From an uncultured Acetobacteraceae bacterium (GTDB lineage: Bacteria; Pseudomonadota; Alphaproteobacteria; Acetobacterales; Acetobacteraceae), in NCBI GenBank assembly GCA_943912335.1, contig CALTUD010000022.1, positions 7,187-71,186 of the forward strand: DNA of 64,000 nt. Reading direction: 5' to 3'. The translations under genes and the position numbers were made by a program. Below, in pieces: positions 52,165 through 60,512 of this stretch (positions within the stretch are counted from its first letter, which is position 1; the number at the start of each line of letters is the position of its first letter). Under the pieces are notes generated by a model, which was given only the letters and a program-made list of their open reading frames with translations, had not been told where the DNA came from and did no database searches.

Positions 52165-52702
52165 ACCGGACGCCGCCGTCGAGCGGGCGGCGATCATCCT
52201 GTTCGGCGCCGGGGTGCGCCCGGATGGCGAGCCCACCCTGACCCTGGCCCGGCGTATCGACGCCGCACGGCGTTTCGGCGAAACGCTGCCGATCCCGCCG
52301 CTTTATCTCCCCAGCGGCGGGATCGGCCGGCACCGCCCCGCGGAAGCCGAGGTGATGGCCCGCCGCCTCCGGCGCGACGGCGTTTCCCCGGACCGTATCC
52401 GCACCGACGCGGCGGCAAGCGACACGCTCGATACGGTGTTCAACACACGCGCCATGCTGCGCGATATCGGCCATCGCGGCCCCGTCTTCGCCGCCACCAG
52501 CGCCTACCATCTGCCGCGCTGCCTCGTTCTCTTGCGCCTGTCAGGCGTTGCCGCGAAGCCCGTGCCGCCACCGCCCGAGCCGGCCTCGCACCTGTTCCTG
52601 CGACGTTGGCGCTGGCGCCTGCGCGAGGTGCCGGCGCTGCCCTGGGACGTGCTGCTTCTGTTCGCTCGCGAACTGATCGACAGGCGGAAAACAAAACGTT
52701 AG
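52151..52702 (+). CDS. YdcF/DUF218-family protein
   Basis: A 183-aa protein with the DUF218 fold found in YdcF and ElyC/SanA. AAIILFGAGVRPDGEPTLTL opens it, LYLPSGGIGRHRPAEAEVMA is the central motif and FAATSAYHLPRCLVLLRLSG is the diagnostic SAYHxPR segment. No membrane anchor is present, unlike ElyC. The GTG at 52151 overlaps the upstream gene by 14 nt. Family members bind nucleotides or lipids of envelope synthesis; role here is unknown. Confidence 0.85.
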   Translation: MPRTEPDAAVERAAIILFGAGVRPDGEPTLTLARRIDAARRFGETLPIPPLYLPSGGIGRHRPAEAEVMARRLRRDGVSPDRIRTDAAASDTLDTVFNTRAMLRDIGHRGPVFAATSAYHLPRCLVLLRLSGVAAKPVPPPPEPASHLFLRRWRWRLREVPALPWDVLLLFARELIDRRKTKR

Positions 52703-52735
52703 TTATGCGGGCCGCTGTTCGGCCGGATCGTTCTC

Positions 52736-53614
52736 ATGCAAAGCCCGCTCGGCGCGGAAGCGCTCCACAGGACGTTCCGGGACCGGAGCGACGAGGCCTG
52801 GCTCGACATCCTGATCTCCTCCCTGCGCGTGCCCGAGATCGACGGCGTGCGCATGCCGGGTTTCCCCGAGGACGCGCTGCAGCGCGAGATCCACGGCCAT
52901 TCCGGCGAGGTCTCGCTGCATGAGGCGCACGTGTTCTTCCGCGAGGTGAAGAACTATTGCGCCTATGCCGGCCGGCCGCTGGCCCCGCATCGCACCCTGC
53001 TCGATTTCGGCTGCGGCTGGGGCCGCGTGCTGCGCCTGTTCATGAAGGATATCGAGCCCGCCAATCTGTTCGGCACCGACAGCACGTCGCGCTTCCTGAC
53101 CGAGGCCCGCCGCTGCAATCCGAGCCTCAATTTCCTGTCCTGCAATCTGGTGCCGCCCACCGTGCTGGCGCCGGAAACGCTGGATTACGTCGTGAGCTGG
53201 TCGGTGTTCAGCCATCTGGACGAGTTCCTCAGCCTGCGCTGGGTCGAGGAGTTCCACCGCCTGCTCAAGCCCGGCGGTCTGCTGCTGCTCACCACCCAGA
53301 GCCGACGTTTCATCGGCTTCTGCGCCGAGATGCGTCTCCGGCGCGCATCGGGCATCAAGCTCGAACATCCCTGGTACGAAGCCTGCGCCGACAGCTTCAC
53401 CGACGAGCCGCTGGAGAACACGCGCTACGAGGCCGGCCACTTCCTCCATGCTTCTTCCACCCAGCCGCCGCATCCGCAATCGCATTACGGCGAGGCGGTG
53501 ATCCCGCGCGGCTACATCATCAAGAAATGGGGCCACCTGTTCCGTCTGGTGGATTTCCTGGACAACCCGGCTCGCCTGCCGCAGGTGCTGGTGGTGCTGC
53601 AAAAGCAGGGGTGA
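52736..53614 (+). CDS. Class I SAM-dependent methyltransferase
   Basis: A 292-aa cytoplasmic methyltransferase. LLDFGCGWGRVLRLFMKDI is the SAM loop, LFGTDSTSRFL the acidic strand, LDYVVSWSVFSHLDEF motif IV, and RLLKPGGLLLLTTQS the later motif. The C-terminal part contains HYGEAVIPRGYIIKKWGHLF. It begins 33 nt after the YdcF stop and is the last gene of the operon, before the fatty-acid cluster. Substrate unknown; resembles tail-modifying enzymes of surface glycans. Confidence 0.85.
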   Translation: MQSPLGAEALHRTFRDRSDEAWLDILISSLRVPEIDGVRMPGFPEDALQREIHGHSGEVSLHEAHVFFREVKNYCAYAGRPLAPHRTLLDFGCGWGRVLRLFMKDIEPANLFGTDSTSRFLTEARRCNPSLNFLSCNLVPPTVLAPETLDYVVSWSVFSHLDEFLSLRWVEEFHRLLKPGGLLLLTTQSRRFIGFCAEMRLRRASGIKLEHPWYEACADSFTDEPLENTRYEAGHFLHASSTQPPHPQSHYGEAVIPRGYIIKKWGHLFRLVDFLDNPARLPQVLVVLQKQG

Positions 53615-53651
53615 GCGCAGGGAAACGGATCGGGGCCGAATGGCGGCGAGA

Positions 53652-53680
53652 TTGACAGCCGGTAAGGTCGTCCTTCATCT
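53652..53680 (+). promoter_or_regulatory. Putative promoter of the fatty-acid synthesis cluster
   Basis: TTGACA (53652-53657), 17-nt spacer and TCATCT (53675-53680) lie about 105 nt before the fabD start. The -35 is perfect; the -10 is weak. Confidence 0.4.
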
Positions 53681-53785
53681 CACGCACCGATACCGGATGT
53701 TTCGACACGCCGGGATGTTGGCCCATACGGGGAAAGGAGCGGTGCGAACCGCATCCGGCGCCCATCCAACTGGATACATGTTCCC

Positions 53786-54763
53786 ATGCCCGTGCACGCT
53801 TTCATGTTCCCTGGTCAGGGAAGCCAGTTCGCTGGAATGGGCCGCGATCTGGCCGCCGCCTTCGGTGCCGCGCGCGAAGTGTTCCAGGAAGTGGATGACG
53901 CGCTGGACGAGAAGCTCAGCAAGCTCATGTTCTCCGGCCCGATCGAGGAACTCACCCTCACCCAGAACACCCAGCCGGCGCTGATGGCCATGTCGCTCGC
54001 CGTGCTGCGCGTGCTGGAAACCGAGGGCGGGTTCAAGCTGGCGGACAAGGCCACCCTGGTCGCCGGCCATTCGCTCGGCGAATATTCCGCCCTAGCCGCC
54101 GCCGGCTCTTTCGGCGTGGCTGAGGCCGCGCGGCTGCTCCGCCTGCGTGGCACCGCGATGCAGAAGGCCGTGCCGCCCGGAGAAGGCGGCATGGCGGCGC
54201 TGATCGGCGTGGATCTGGACCAGGCCCAGGCGATCTGCACCGAAGCCGCCCCCGTGCCGGGCGAGGACGGCGCCGCCTCCACGCGCAGCGAATGCATCCA
54301 GGTCGCCAACGACAATGGCGGCGGTCAGGTGGTGATCTCCGGTGCCGCCGGCGCCGTGGCCCGCGCGATCGACATCGCCAAGGCGCGGGGCGTGAAGCGC
54401 GCCATGCCGCTGCCCGTCTCCGCCCCGTTCCATTGCGCGCTGATGGCCCCCGCCGCGGACGCCATGGGCGAGGCGCTGGAGCGCGCCACCATCCACGCGC
54501 CCTCCGTGCCGCTGCTGGCCAACGTCACCGCCGCAAAGGCCACCGACCCGGATCGCATCCGTACCCTGCTGGTGGAACAGGTCACCGGCACGGTGCGCTG
54601 GCGCGAAAGCGTCGCCGCCATGACCGCCATGGGCGTGGACAGTTTCGTCGAGCTGGGTGCGGGCAAGGTGCTGTGCGGTCTGGTGCGTCGCATCGCCCCG
54701 GACGCCACCACGCGTTCGGCCGGAACCCCCGACGAGATCGAAGCGCTGCTCAAGGCGCTCTGA
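53786..54763 (+). CDS. fabD: Malonyl-CoA:ACP transacylase
   Basis: Transfers malonyl groups from CoA to acyl-carrier protein to feed type II fatty-acid synthesis. The 325-aa chain opens AFMFPGQGSQFAGMGRDLA, the oxyanion region. The nucleophile motif is VAGHSLGEYSALAAAGSF with Ser about 94, and PVSAPFHCALM holds the catalytic His. The small domain inserts between. First gene of the fabD-fabG-acpP-fabF-mltG block in the usual alphaproteobacterial order. fabG follows 28 nt downstream. Confidence 0.96.
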   Translation: MPVHAFMFPGQGSQFAGMGRDLAAAFGAAREVFQEVDDALDEKLSKLMFSGPIEELTLTQNTQPALMAMSLAVLRVLETEGGFKLADKATLVAGHSLGEYSALAAAGSFGVAEAARLLRLRGTAMQKAVPPGEGGMAALIGVDLDQAQAICTEAAPVPGEDGAASTRSECIQVANDNGGGQVVISGAAGAVARAIDIAKARGVKRAMPLPVSAPFHCALMAPAADAMGEALERATIHAPSVPLLANVTAAKATDPDRIRTLLVEQVTGTVRWRESVAAMTAMGVDSFVELGAGKVLCGLVRRIAPDATTRSAGTPDEIEALLKAL

Positions 54764-54791
54764 CGTTTCCCACCAGAAGGAACCTCCCTCC

Positions 54792-55532
54792 ATGTTCAGG
54801 CTCGACGGCCAGCTCGCTCTGGTGACCGGCGCGTCCGGCGGCATCGGCGCCGCCATCGCCCGCGCCCTGCACAACCAGGGCGCCACCGTGGCGCTGTCCG
54901 GAACCAGACGCGAAGCGCTGGACGCGCTGGCGGCCGAGCTGGGCGAGCGCGCCGTGGTGTGCCCCGCCGACCTGTCCGATCCGGCGGCGCCCGATGCGCT
55001 GGTGGCCGCGGCCGAAAGCGCCTCCGGCCTGCCGCTCTCGATCCTGGTCAACAATGCCGGCATGACGCGCGACGGCCTCGCGCTCCGCATGAAGGACGAG
55101 GACTGGGCGCGGGTGATGGAGGTCGATCTGGCCGCCCCGTTCCGCCTCGCCCGCACGGCGCTCAAGGGCATGCTGCGACGCCGCGCCGGACGCATCATCT
55201 CGATCGGCAGCATCGTCGGCACCACCGGTAATGGCGGTCAGGCCAACTACAGCGCCGCCAAGGCCGGTCTGATCGGCATGAGCAAGGCGCTGGCGCAGGA
55301 GGTCGGCTCGCGCGGCATCACGGTGAACGTGGTGTCGCCCGGTTTCGTCGCCACGGCGATGACCGAAGTGTTGCCGGAAGAGCAGAAGCAGAAGCTTTCC
55401 GCTTCCATTCCGCTGGGACGGATGGGAACCCCCGACGACATCGCCGCCGCAGTGGTTTATCTTAGCTCCGCCGAGGCCGGCTGGGTCACCGGCGCCACAC
55501 TTCACGTCAATGGCGGCATGGCGATGAGTTGA
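54792..55532 (+). CDS. fabG: 3-oxoacyl-ACP reductase
   Basis: NADPH-dependent reductase (246 aa) of the SDR family, second step of the elongation cycle. VTGASGGIGAAIARAL is the dinucleotide loop, NNAGMTRDGLALRM the Asn-Ala-Gly motif, ISIGSIVGTTGN has the catalytic Ser and ANYSAAKAGLIG the Tyr-x-x-x-Lys. GRMGTPDDIAAAVVYLSS ends as usual. The ATG at 54792 follows GAAGGAA; the open frame upstream overlaps fabD and is discarded. Confidence 0.97.
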   Translation: MFRLDGQLALVTGASGGIGAAIARALHNQGATVALSGTRREALDALAAELGERAVVCPADLSDPAAPDALVAAAESASGLPLSILVNNAGMTRDGLALRMKDEDWARVMEVDLAAPFRLARTALKGMLRRRAGRIISIGSIVGTTGNGGQANYSAAKAGLIGMSKALAQEVGSRGITVNVVSPGFVATAMTEVLPEEQKQKLSASIPLGRMGTPDDIAAAVVYLSSAEAGWVTGATLHVNGGMAMS

Positions 55533-55678
55533 ACCCTGGCTTCCGTTTCGATGTCGCCTTGGCGCACGATCGGGAACCATGCTAAGCGCCCGCAGCTTCG
55601 TCCGGAGCGGGTGTCGTAAGACTTGAGGACGAACGAGTTAAAACCGCCCGGTCCAGGGGCAGACAGGAAGCAGAACAG

Positions 55679-55918
55679 ATGAGCGAAATCGCCGATAGGG
55701 TTAAGAAGATCGTGGTCGAGCACCTCGGCGTCGAGGAAAGCAAGGTGACCCCCGAGGCTTCCTTCATCGACGACCTGGGCGCCGACAGCCTGGACACGGT
55801 CGAGCTGGTGATGGCCTTCGAGGAAGCCTTCGGCGTGGAGATCCCCGAGGACGCCGCCGAGAAGATCAGCACCGTGAAGGATGCGATCGACTACATCGAG
55901 AAGCAGAAGGCCGCCTGA
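55679..55918 (+). CDS. acpP: Acyl-carrier protein
   Basis: The 79-aa carrier to which growing acyl chains are attached through phosphopantetheine. DDLGADSLDTVELVMAFEEA includes the DSL motif with the prosthetic-group Ser at about residue 37. The rest is the canonical four-helix acidic sequence, DRVKKIVVEHLGVEESKVTP at the front. GGAAG lies 10 nt before the ATG. The 146-nt gap before it, larger than others in the block, may carry its own promoter. Confidence 0.98.
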   Translation: MSEIADRVKKIVVEHLGVEESKVTPEASFIDDLGADSLDTVELVMAFEEAFGVEIPEDAAEKISTVKDAIDYIEKQKAA

Positions 55919-55960
55919 GCGCTCCCGCGCCCAGATCCCTTTTGTTTCAGGATACGGCAC

Positions 55961-57253
55961 ATGGCGTCTGACAGAATCGACACGAACCGGACCGCACGGC
56001 GACGCGTCGTCGTCACCGGAATGGGTATCGCCAGTCCACTCGGGATTGGCCTCGAGAATGTTTGGCGCCGTTTGCTCGCCTCCGAATCGGGCATCGGACG
56101 CATCACCGCGTTCGATGCGTCCGATCTTCCGGCCCAGGTGGCCGGAGAGGTCCCGGAAGGCCCCACCGCCGAAGGCAGGCTGACGCTCGGCGAATGGGTC
56201 CCCCACAAGGACCAGAAGAAGATGGACCGCTTCATCCATCTCGGCATGGTCGCCGCCACGGAAGCGGTGCGCGACAGCGGCTGGGAACCGAAGACCGAAC
56301 AGGACCGGGAAGACACCGGCGTCATGATCGGCTCCGGGATCGGCGGCCTCCAGTCCATCTACGAAGCCTCGATCACCGTCCATGAGGGCAAGGCCCGGCG
56401 CATCTCGCCGTTCTTCATCCCGTCCGCGCTGATCAACCTCATTTCCGGTCACGTCTCCATCACCTTCGGGTTCAAGGGACCGAACCATTCCGCCGTTACC
56501 GCCTGCGCCACCGGCGTGCACGCGATCGGCGATGCCGCGCGCCTCATCATGCTGGGCGATGCCGAGGTGATGGTCGCAGGCGGCGCCGAAGCCGCCGTAT
56601 GCGCGCTGGGGATCGCCGGTTTCTGCGCGTCCCGCGCCCTGTCCACCGGCTTCAACGACACGCCCGAGAAGGCCTCCCGCCCGTGGGACCGCGACCGTGA
56701 CGGCTTCGTCATGGGCGAAGGCGCCGGCGTGGTGGTGCTGGAAGAATACGAACACGCCAAGGCACGCGGCGCCAAGATCTACGGCGAGGTGGTCGGCTAC
56801 GGCTTGTCCGGCGACGCGCATCACATCACCGCCCCCGCGGAAGGCCATGCCGGCGCGTTCCGGGCGATGAAGAAGGCCTTCGCCAATGCCGGCCTCACCC
56901 CGGCCGACGTCCAGTACGTCAACGCCCACGGCACCTCGACCATGGCGGACGATCTGGAACTCGATGCGGTGGAGCGCCTGTTCGGCGATCATGCCCGCGG
57001 TCTCGCCATGTCCTCCACCAAATCCGCCACCGGCCATCTGCTCGGTGCGGCCGGTGCGATCGAGGCGATCTTCTCCATCCTGGCGATCCGCGACGGCGTC
57101 GCGCCGCCGACGCTCAACCTCGACAACCCGTCGCGGGAAAGCGTGATCGATCGCGTCGCGCACGAGGCGCAGCGCCGTTCGATCCGGACCGCGTTGTCCA
57201 ACAGCTTCGGGTTCGGCGGCACCAATGCCAGCCTGATCGTTTCCGGCGTCTGA
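55961..57253 (+). CDS. fabF: 3-oxoacyl-ACP synthase II
   Basis: Condensing enzyme (430 aa) of fatty-acid elongation. VVVTGMGIASPLGIGLENVW is the opening; the active-site Cys is in VTACATGVHAIGDAARLI, the first His in VNAHGTSTMADDLELDAV and the second in KSATGHLLGAAGAIEA, giving the Cys-His-His triad. The end SFGFGGTNASLIVSG is typical. Starts 42 nt after acpP. A 13-residue basic N-terminal extension before the fold is unusual but minor. Confidence 0.97.
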   Translation: MASDRIDTNRTARRRVVVTGMGIASPLGIGLENVWRRLLASESGIGRITAFDASDLPAQVAGEVPEGPTAEGRLTLGEWVPHKDQKKMDRFIHLGMVAATEAVRDSGWEPKTEQDREDTGVMIGSGIGGLQSIYEASITVHEGKARRISPFFIPSALINLISGHVSITFGFKGPNHSAVTACATGVHAIGDAARLIMLGDAEVMVAGGAEAAVCALGIAGFCASRALSTGFNDTPEKASRPWDRDRDGFVMGEGAGVVVLEEYEHAKARGAKIYGEVVGYGLSGDAHHITAPAEGHAGAFRAMKKAFANAGLTPADVQYVNAHGTSTMADDLELDAVERLFGDHARGLAMSSTKSATGHLLGAAGAIEAIFSILAIRDGVAPPTLNLDNPSRESVIDRVAHEAQRRSIRTALSNSFGFGGTNASLIVSGV

Positions 57254-57260
57254 GCTGAAA

Positions 57261-58304
57261 TTGCGTTCGATGCGGCGGATATTGGCCGCGTGTCTGGTCG
57301 CTCTGCTGCTGGCGGGTGCGGGCTTCGGCCTGCTCCGCTTAGCGGCGAACCGGAGCGGCCCGCTGCCGGAGGCGGCGGATCTCGTCATCCCGCACGGCCA
57401 TCTGTCCGAGATCGCCACCGAGCTTCAGCGCGATCGCGTCCTTCCCGACGGTTCGTTCTCCCGCTTCCTGTTCCTGCTGCTGGCGCGCACCACCGATCAC
57501 GGCGCGCCGCTGCATGCGGCCGAGCTGCACTTCCCTGCGCATGCGTCGATGGCGGAAGCCTTGTTCGTCCTGCGTCACGCCAGGCCGGTGCAGCACAAGA
57601 TCACCATTCCCGAAGGCCTGACCGCAGCCCAGATCGCCGAGATCGTCGCCAAGGCGCCGATCCTGCAAGGCAGCTTCGACCTCCCGCACGAAGGCACGGT
57701 GCTGCCGCAGACCTATGCGTTCGAGCGCGGCACCACCCGCGCTGCGCTGGTCGAGCGCATGCAGGCGGCGATGACACGCGAACTCGCCGCCGTCTGGGCC
57801 GGCCGCGATCCCGCCGTGCCGTTGTCGAATCCGGAGCAGCTTCTGGTGCTGGCCAGCATCGTCGAGCGTGAAACCGGCCTGCCGACGGAGCGCTCGCTGG
57901 TGGCGGAAGTGTTCGAGAACCGCTTGCGCGACGGCATGCGGCTCCAGTCGGACCCCACCGTCGCCTATGGCGCGTCCGGCGGTCTCGGCCCACTGCCGCG
58001 CCCGCTGACCCGCAGCGATCTGCAGCAGCCGAGCCCCTACAACACCTATGTCGTTCCGGCGCTGCCGATCGGGCCGATCTGTTCGCCCGGTCTGGCCTCG
58101 CTGAACGCGGTGGCGCATCCGGCCCAGGGCACGCTGCTTTATTTCGTCGCCAACGGCACCGGCGGTCACGCCTTCGCCACTACGCTTGCCGCGCATCTGG
58201 CCAACGTCGCCCAGTTCCGCGCCCTGGAGGCCTCGCATCCGGGCCAGACACCGACGCTCGATCCGCTGCGTCCGCCGCCGCAGGTGCCGGCCCCGCCGCG
58301 CTAA
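57261..58304 (+). CDS. mltG: Endolytic murein transglycosylase MltG (YceG)
   Basis: Inner-membrane-anchored lytic transglycosylase (347 aa) that cuts nascent peptidoglycan and sets glycan-chain length. A single N-terminal membrane anchor (about 5-30) precedes a LysM-like region. The YceG domain holds the catalytic Glu in VLASIVERETGLPTERSLVA, followed by FENRLRDGMRLQSDPTVAYG and SPYNTYVVPALPIGPICSPG, the family hallmarks. The tail is Pro-rich. Start is TTG 57261 (GAG upstream) or ATG 57270. It begins 7 nt after fabF and ends the operon. Confidence 0.93.
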   Translation: MRSMRRILAACLVALLLAGAGFGLLRLAANRSGPLPEAADLVIPHGHLSEIATELQRDRVLPDGSFSRFLFLLLARTTDHGAPLHAAELHFPAHASMAEALFVLRHARPVQHKITIPEGLTAAQIAEIVAKAPILQGSFDLPHEGTVLPQTYAFERGTTRAALVERMQAAMTRELAAVWAGRDPAVPLSNPEQLLVLASIVERETGLPTERSLVAEVFENRLRDGMRLQSDPTVAYGASGGLGPLPRPLTRSDLQQPSPYNTYVVPALPIGPICSPGLASLNAVAHPAQGTLLYFVANGTGGHAFATTLAAHLANVAQFRALEASHPGQTPTLDPLRPPPQVPAPPR

Positions 58305-58323
58305 CCGCGGCGGGACATCACGG

Positions 58324-59145
58324 TCAGGCCTCGCCCTCGGCCAGCCAGCCGTTCCGGCGCAGAACCGGCACGGTGTTGCGCGACACCGGCGCCTCGATCC
58401 CGTTGCGCAGCGCCAGAACCACCGCCCGTTCCCGCCGGCGCACTTCCGACACCGCCGACCGCGCCACCCACCAGCTTCGATGCGTCCGCAATCCCTCGAT
58501 CCCGTCCAGCTCGGCCACCGCGTCGCCCAGACGCATCAGGATCAGCGTGCTGCCGCGCGTCGTATGCGCCCGCACGTAGTGGTCCTCGTTCTCCAGGCAC
58601 AAGAGATCGCGTCCCAGGGAGGCAGGCAGGCGGTCCAGGAACGGCGTCGCTGATCTGCCGACCGGCGCGGGGATCGTCGAGTCCGCGGCCGGCGCGACCC
58701 CGACCGCGACGGAGACCTCCGTCGCCCCGGCCGGTGCCGACGGCGGCGAGGCGTCCATCCGGTTCACGGCCAGGACCCGCAGCCCGACCGCGACCAGCCC
58801 GATCAGCACCACCTGCGGATACAGACGCGCCAAAGACCCAGCCGACACCGATCCCCATTTCATCCCTGCCATTCCGGCATTCACCAGCAGCGTGGTCGGG
58901 AACGCAGCCAGAAGACAGGCCAGGACGAGACCCAGCGGCAGGGGTAGGGTTCCATGCCGGGCCAGAGCCCGGGCGGCACCGACCACGGGCCGGAAGAACA
59001 GCGCTCCGCCCAGAAGAAAGACCGTCCACCAGAACAACCGCACCGGCAAAGGCTGGGCAAAGCTGCCGAACGGTCCCAGCACGCCCAGCAGAAGCGACAG
59101 CCCGAGCAGCACAGCGAGATCGAACACGAGTCGATTCCGCATCAT
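58324..59145 (-). CDS. Membrane-anchored LytTR-type transcriptional regulator
   Basis: A 273-aa protein with four predicted membrane helices (about residues 8-28, 37-57, 68-93, 106-126), an acidic-neutral linker and a C-terminal LytTR DNA-binding domain (about 170-268). LLCLENEDHYVRAHTTRG, LGDAVAELDGIEGLRTHRSWW and VLALRNGIEAPVSRN are the standard LytTR segments. Direct membrane tethering of a DNA-binding domain suggests a one-component sensor. It is divergent from a DUF2306 membrane protein, a pairing often seen in alphaproteobacteria. The signal is unknown. Confidence 0.88.
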   Translation of the reverse strand: MMRNRLVFDLAVLLGLSLLLGVLGPFGSFAQPLPVRLFWWTVFLLGGALFFRPVVGAARALARHGTLPLPLGLVLACLLAAFPTTLLVNAGMAGMKWGSVSAGSLARLYPQVVLIGLVAVGLRVLAVNRMDASPPSAPAGATEVSVAVGVAPAADSTIPAPVGRSATPFLDRLPASLGRDLLCLENEDHYVRAHTTRGSTLILMRLGDAVAELDGIEGLRTHRSWWVARSAVSEVRRRERAVVLALRNGIEAPVSRNTVPVLRRNGWLAEGEA

Positions 59146-59351
59146 TCCAGCACCGTCCCTCGAAGCCCCCGTCGACGGAAACCTACGAACCCGCGTGCCT
59201 CAGCGGAAGCGTCCCGCTCGCGCTTCGCCAACGGCACGCATCCGCACGCCAGACCCGGTTCGCGCTTTCGGTGTCGCCGCCTGCGTAGACGCGCTGGATC
59301 GCCGACGCGCCGCCGCGATCATCGGACCAACCCCGTTCCGGAGTTCGTTCG

Positions 59352-59855
59352 ATGTCCGCCTTTCCCGCCCTGTCGCCACCGGTCCTCACGGACCAGCGTC
59401 CGCGTCTGCTTGCCGTCGCCGCGGCGCTGCTGCTGGTCCTGCTCGGCGCGGCGGCGCTGCGCCATGCCGGCGGCGGACGAGCCGGCATCGCGCCCCACGA
59501 CCCCTGGCTCGCGCTGCACCTGTTGACCGTGCTGCCGGCGATCCCGCTGGGCATCGTCATCATGCTGAACCGCAAGGGCGACCGCCTTCATCGCAGGCTG
59601 GGCCGGATCTGGGGCGCGCTGATGCTGGGCGCCGCCGCCAGCAGCTTCGGTCTCGGCCTGCATTGGGGCCCGATCCATCTGCTCTCGCTGCTCACCCTCG
59701 TCGCCGTGCCGGCCGGAATCGCCTCCGCGATGCGCGGAAACATCCGCGCCCATCGCCGCACCATGACGATCCTGTTCGCCAGCCTCGTGGTGGCGGGCTT
59801 CTTCACCCTGCTGCCGGGACGGCTGCTCGGCTCCTGGTTGTTCGGTGCCGTTTGA
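59352..59855 (+). CDS. DUF2306-like membrane protein
   Basis: A 167-aa inner-membrane protein with four predicted helices. HDPWLALHLLTVLPAIPLG, LHRRLGRIWGALMLGAAASS, GPIHLLSLLTLVAVPAGIAS and HRRTMTILFASLVVAGFF follow the pattern of DUF2306, including conserved His near the helix ends that might bind a metal or heme. Divergent from the LytTR regulator across a 206-nt gap, so probably regulated by it. Function unknown. Confidence 0.8.
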   Translation: MSAFPALSPPVLTDQRPRLLAVAAALLLVLLGAAALRHAGGGRAGIAPHDPWLALHLLTVLPAIPLGIVIMLNRKGDRLHRRLGRIWGALMLGAAASSFGLGLHWGPIHLLSLLTLVAVPAGIASAMRGNIRAHRRTMTILFASLVVAGFFTLLPGRLLGSWLFGAV

Positions 59856-60121
59856 GCAACTTGCGGGAAATTAAACCCGACCGGCGCCGCCAAGTGGTTG
59901 CTTATTTTGCTGGGGACACCGAAATTAGGGGAGACAGATCAGGCGCTTGCCGAAGACAGGGGAAGCGCCCCCGGTCCGGCCGGACGTCCACTCGTTCCGA
60001 AGCACCAGGCACCGAATCGCAGCATCGAAGGGCCCCACGGCATCTCGCCGTGCGGTGGCGCGTCCACGTCGCCCCGCCCCGCCGATGCGCGCTCCGGCCG
60101 CCGAACACAGGAGAAGCAACC

Positions 60122-60355
60122 ATGGTCAGACGTCACAAGGTCGAGGAAGTGGTGGGCGTGATCGAGTTCGAGGGCCGCACCCAGGAAGACCCGGTGCTTC
60201 AGGAATGGATCGCCGATCACCGTGCCCGCAACGGCGGCAAGATCCGCCTCAGCCAGGGCGGCAAGGGTACGCGCGTCATGTTCAGCAAGGCGGCCGATAT
60301 GCAGTTCTGGCAGAGCCGGTCCGATCAGCTCGAGAAAGGCCGCCGTTCCGCCTGA
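60122..60355 (+). CDS. Small hypothetical protein
   Basis: A 77-residue soluble, charged protein with no signal or membrane segment. I do not recognise it. The sequence looks like a compact alpha/beta unit (VEEVVGVIEFEGRTQED, LSQGGKGTRVMFSKAADMQF). AGGAGAAG before the ATG is a strong ribosome site. It stands between the DUF2306 gene and pstS; the 266 nt upstream hold its promoter but no other gene. It ends 42 nt before the Pho boxes. Confidence 0.7.
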   Translation: MVRRHKVEEVVGVIEFEGRTQEDPVLQEWIADHRARNGGKIRLSQGGKGTRVMFSKAADMQFWQSRSDQLEKGRRSA

Positions 60356-60397
60356 CACACCCTGCTCCACCCCCAACTCGTTTCGCAAACGGGGTGG

Positions 60398-60426
60398 TTG
60401 TCATCGAAGTGTCATGAGACTGTAAC
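60398..60426 (+). promoter_or_regulatory. Pho box before pstS
   Basis: Three seven-base direct repeats at exact 11-nt steps: TTGTCAT (60398-60404), GTGTCAT (60409-60415) and CTGTAAC (60420-60426). This is the PhoB half-site array (consensus CTGTCAT). PhoB would activate pstS under phosphate starvation; the array ends 86 nt before the start codon. Confidence 0.88.
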
Positions 60427-60512
60427 ATCCGTGACGCCTCCACTCGCTAGGAAGCGCCCCAGGTGACGGCCGCCACACCGGCGGCCGCACAGTCCGAAGG
60501 AAGCTTCGTTCC

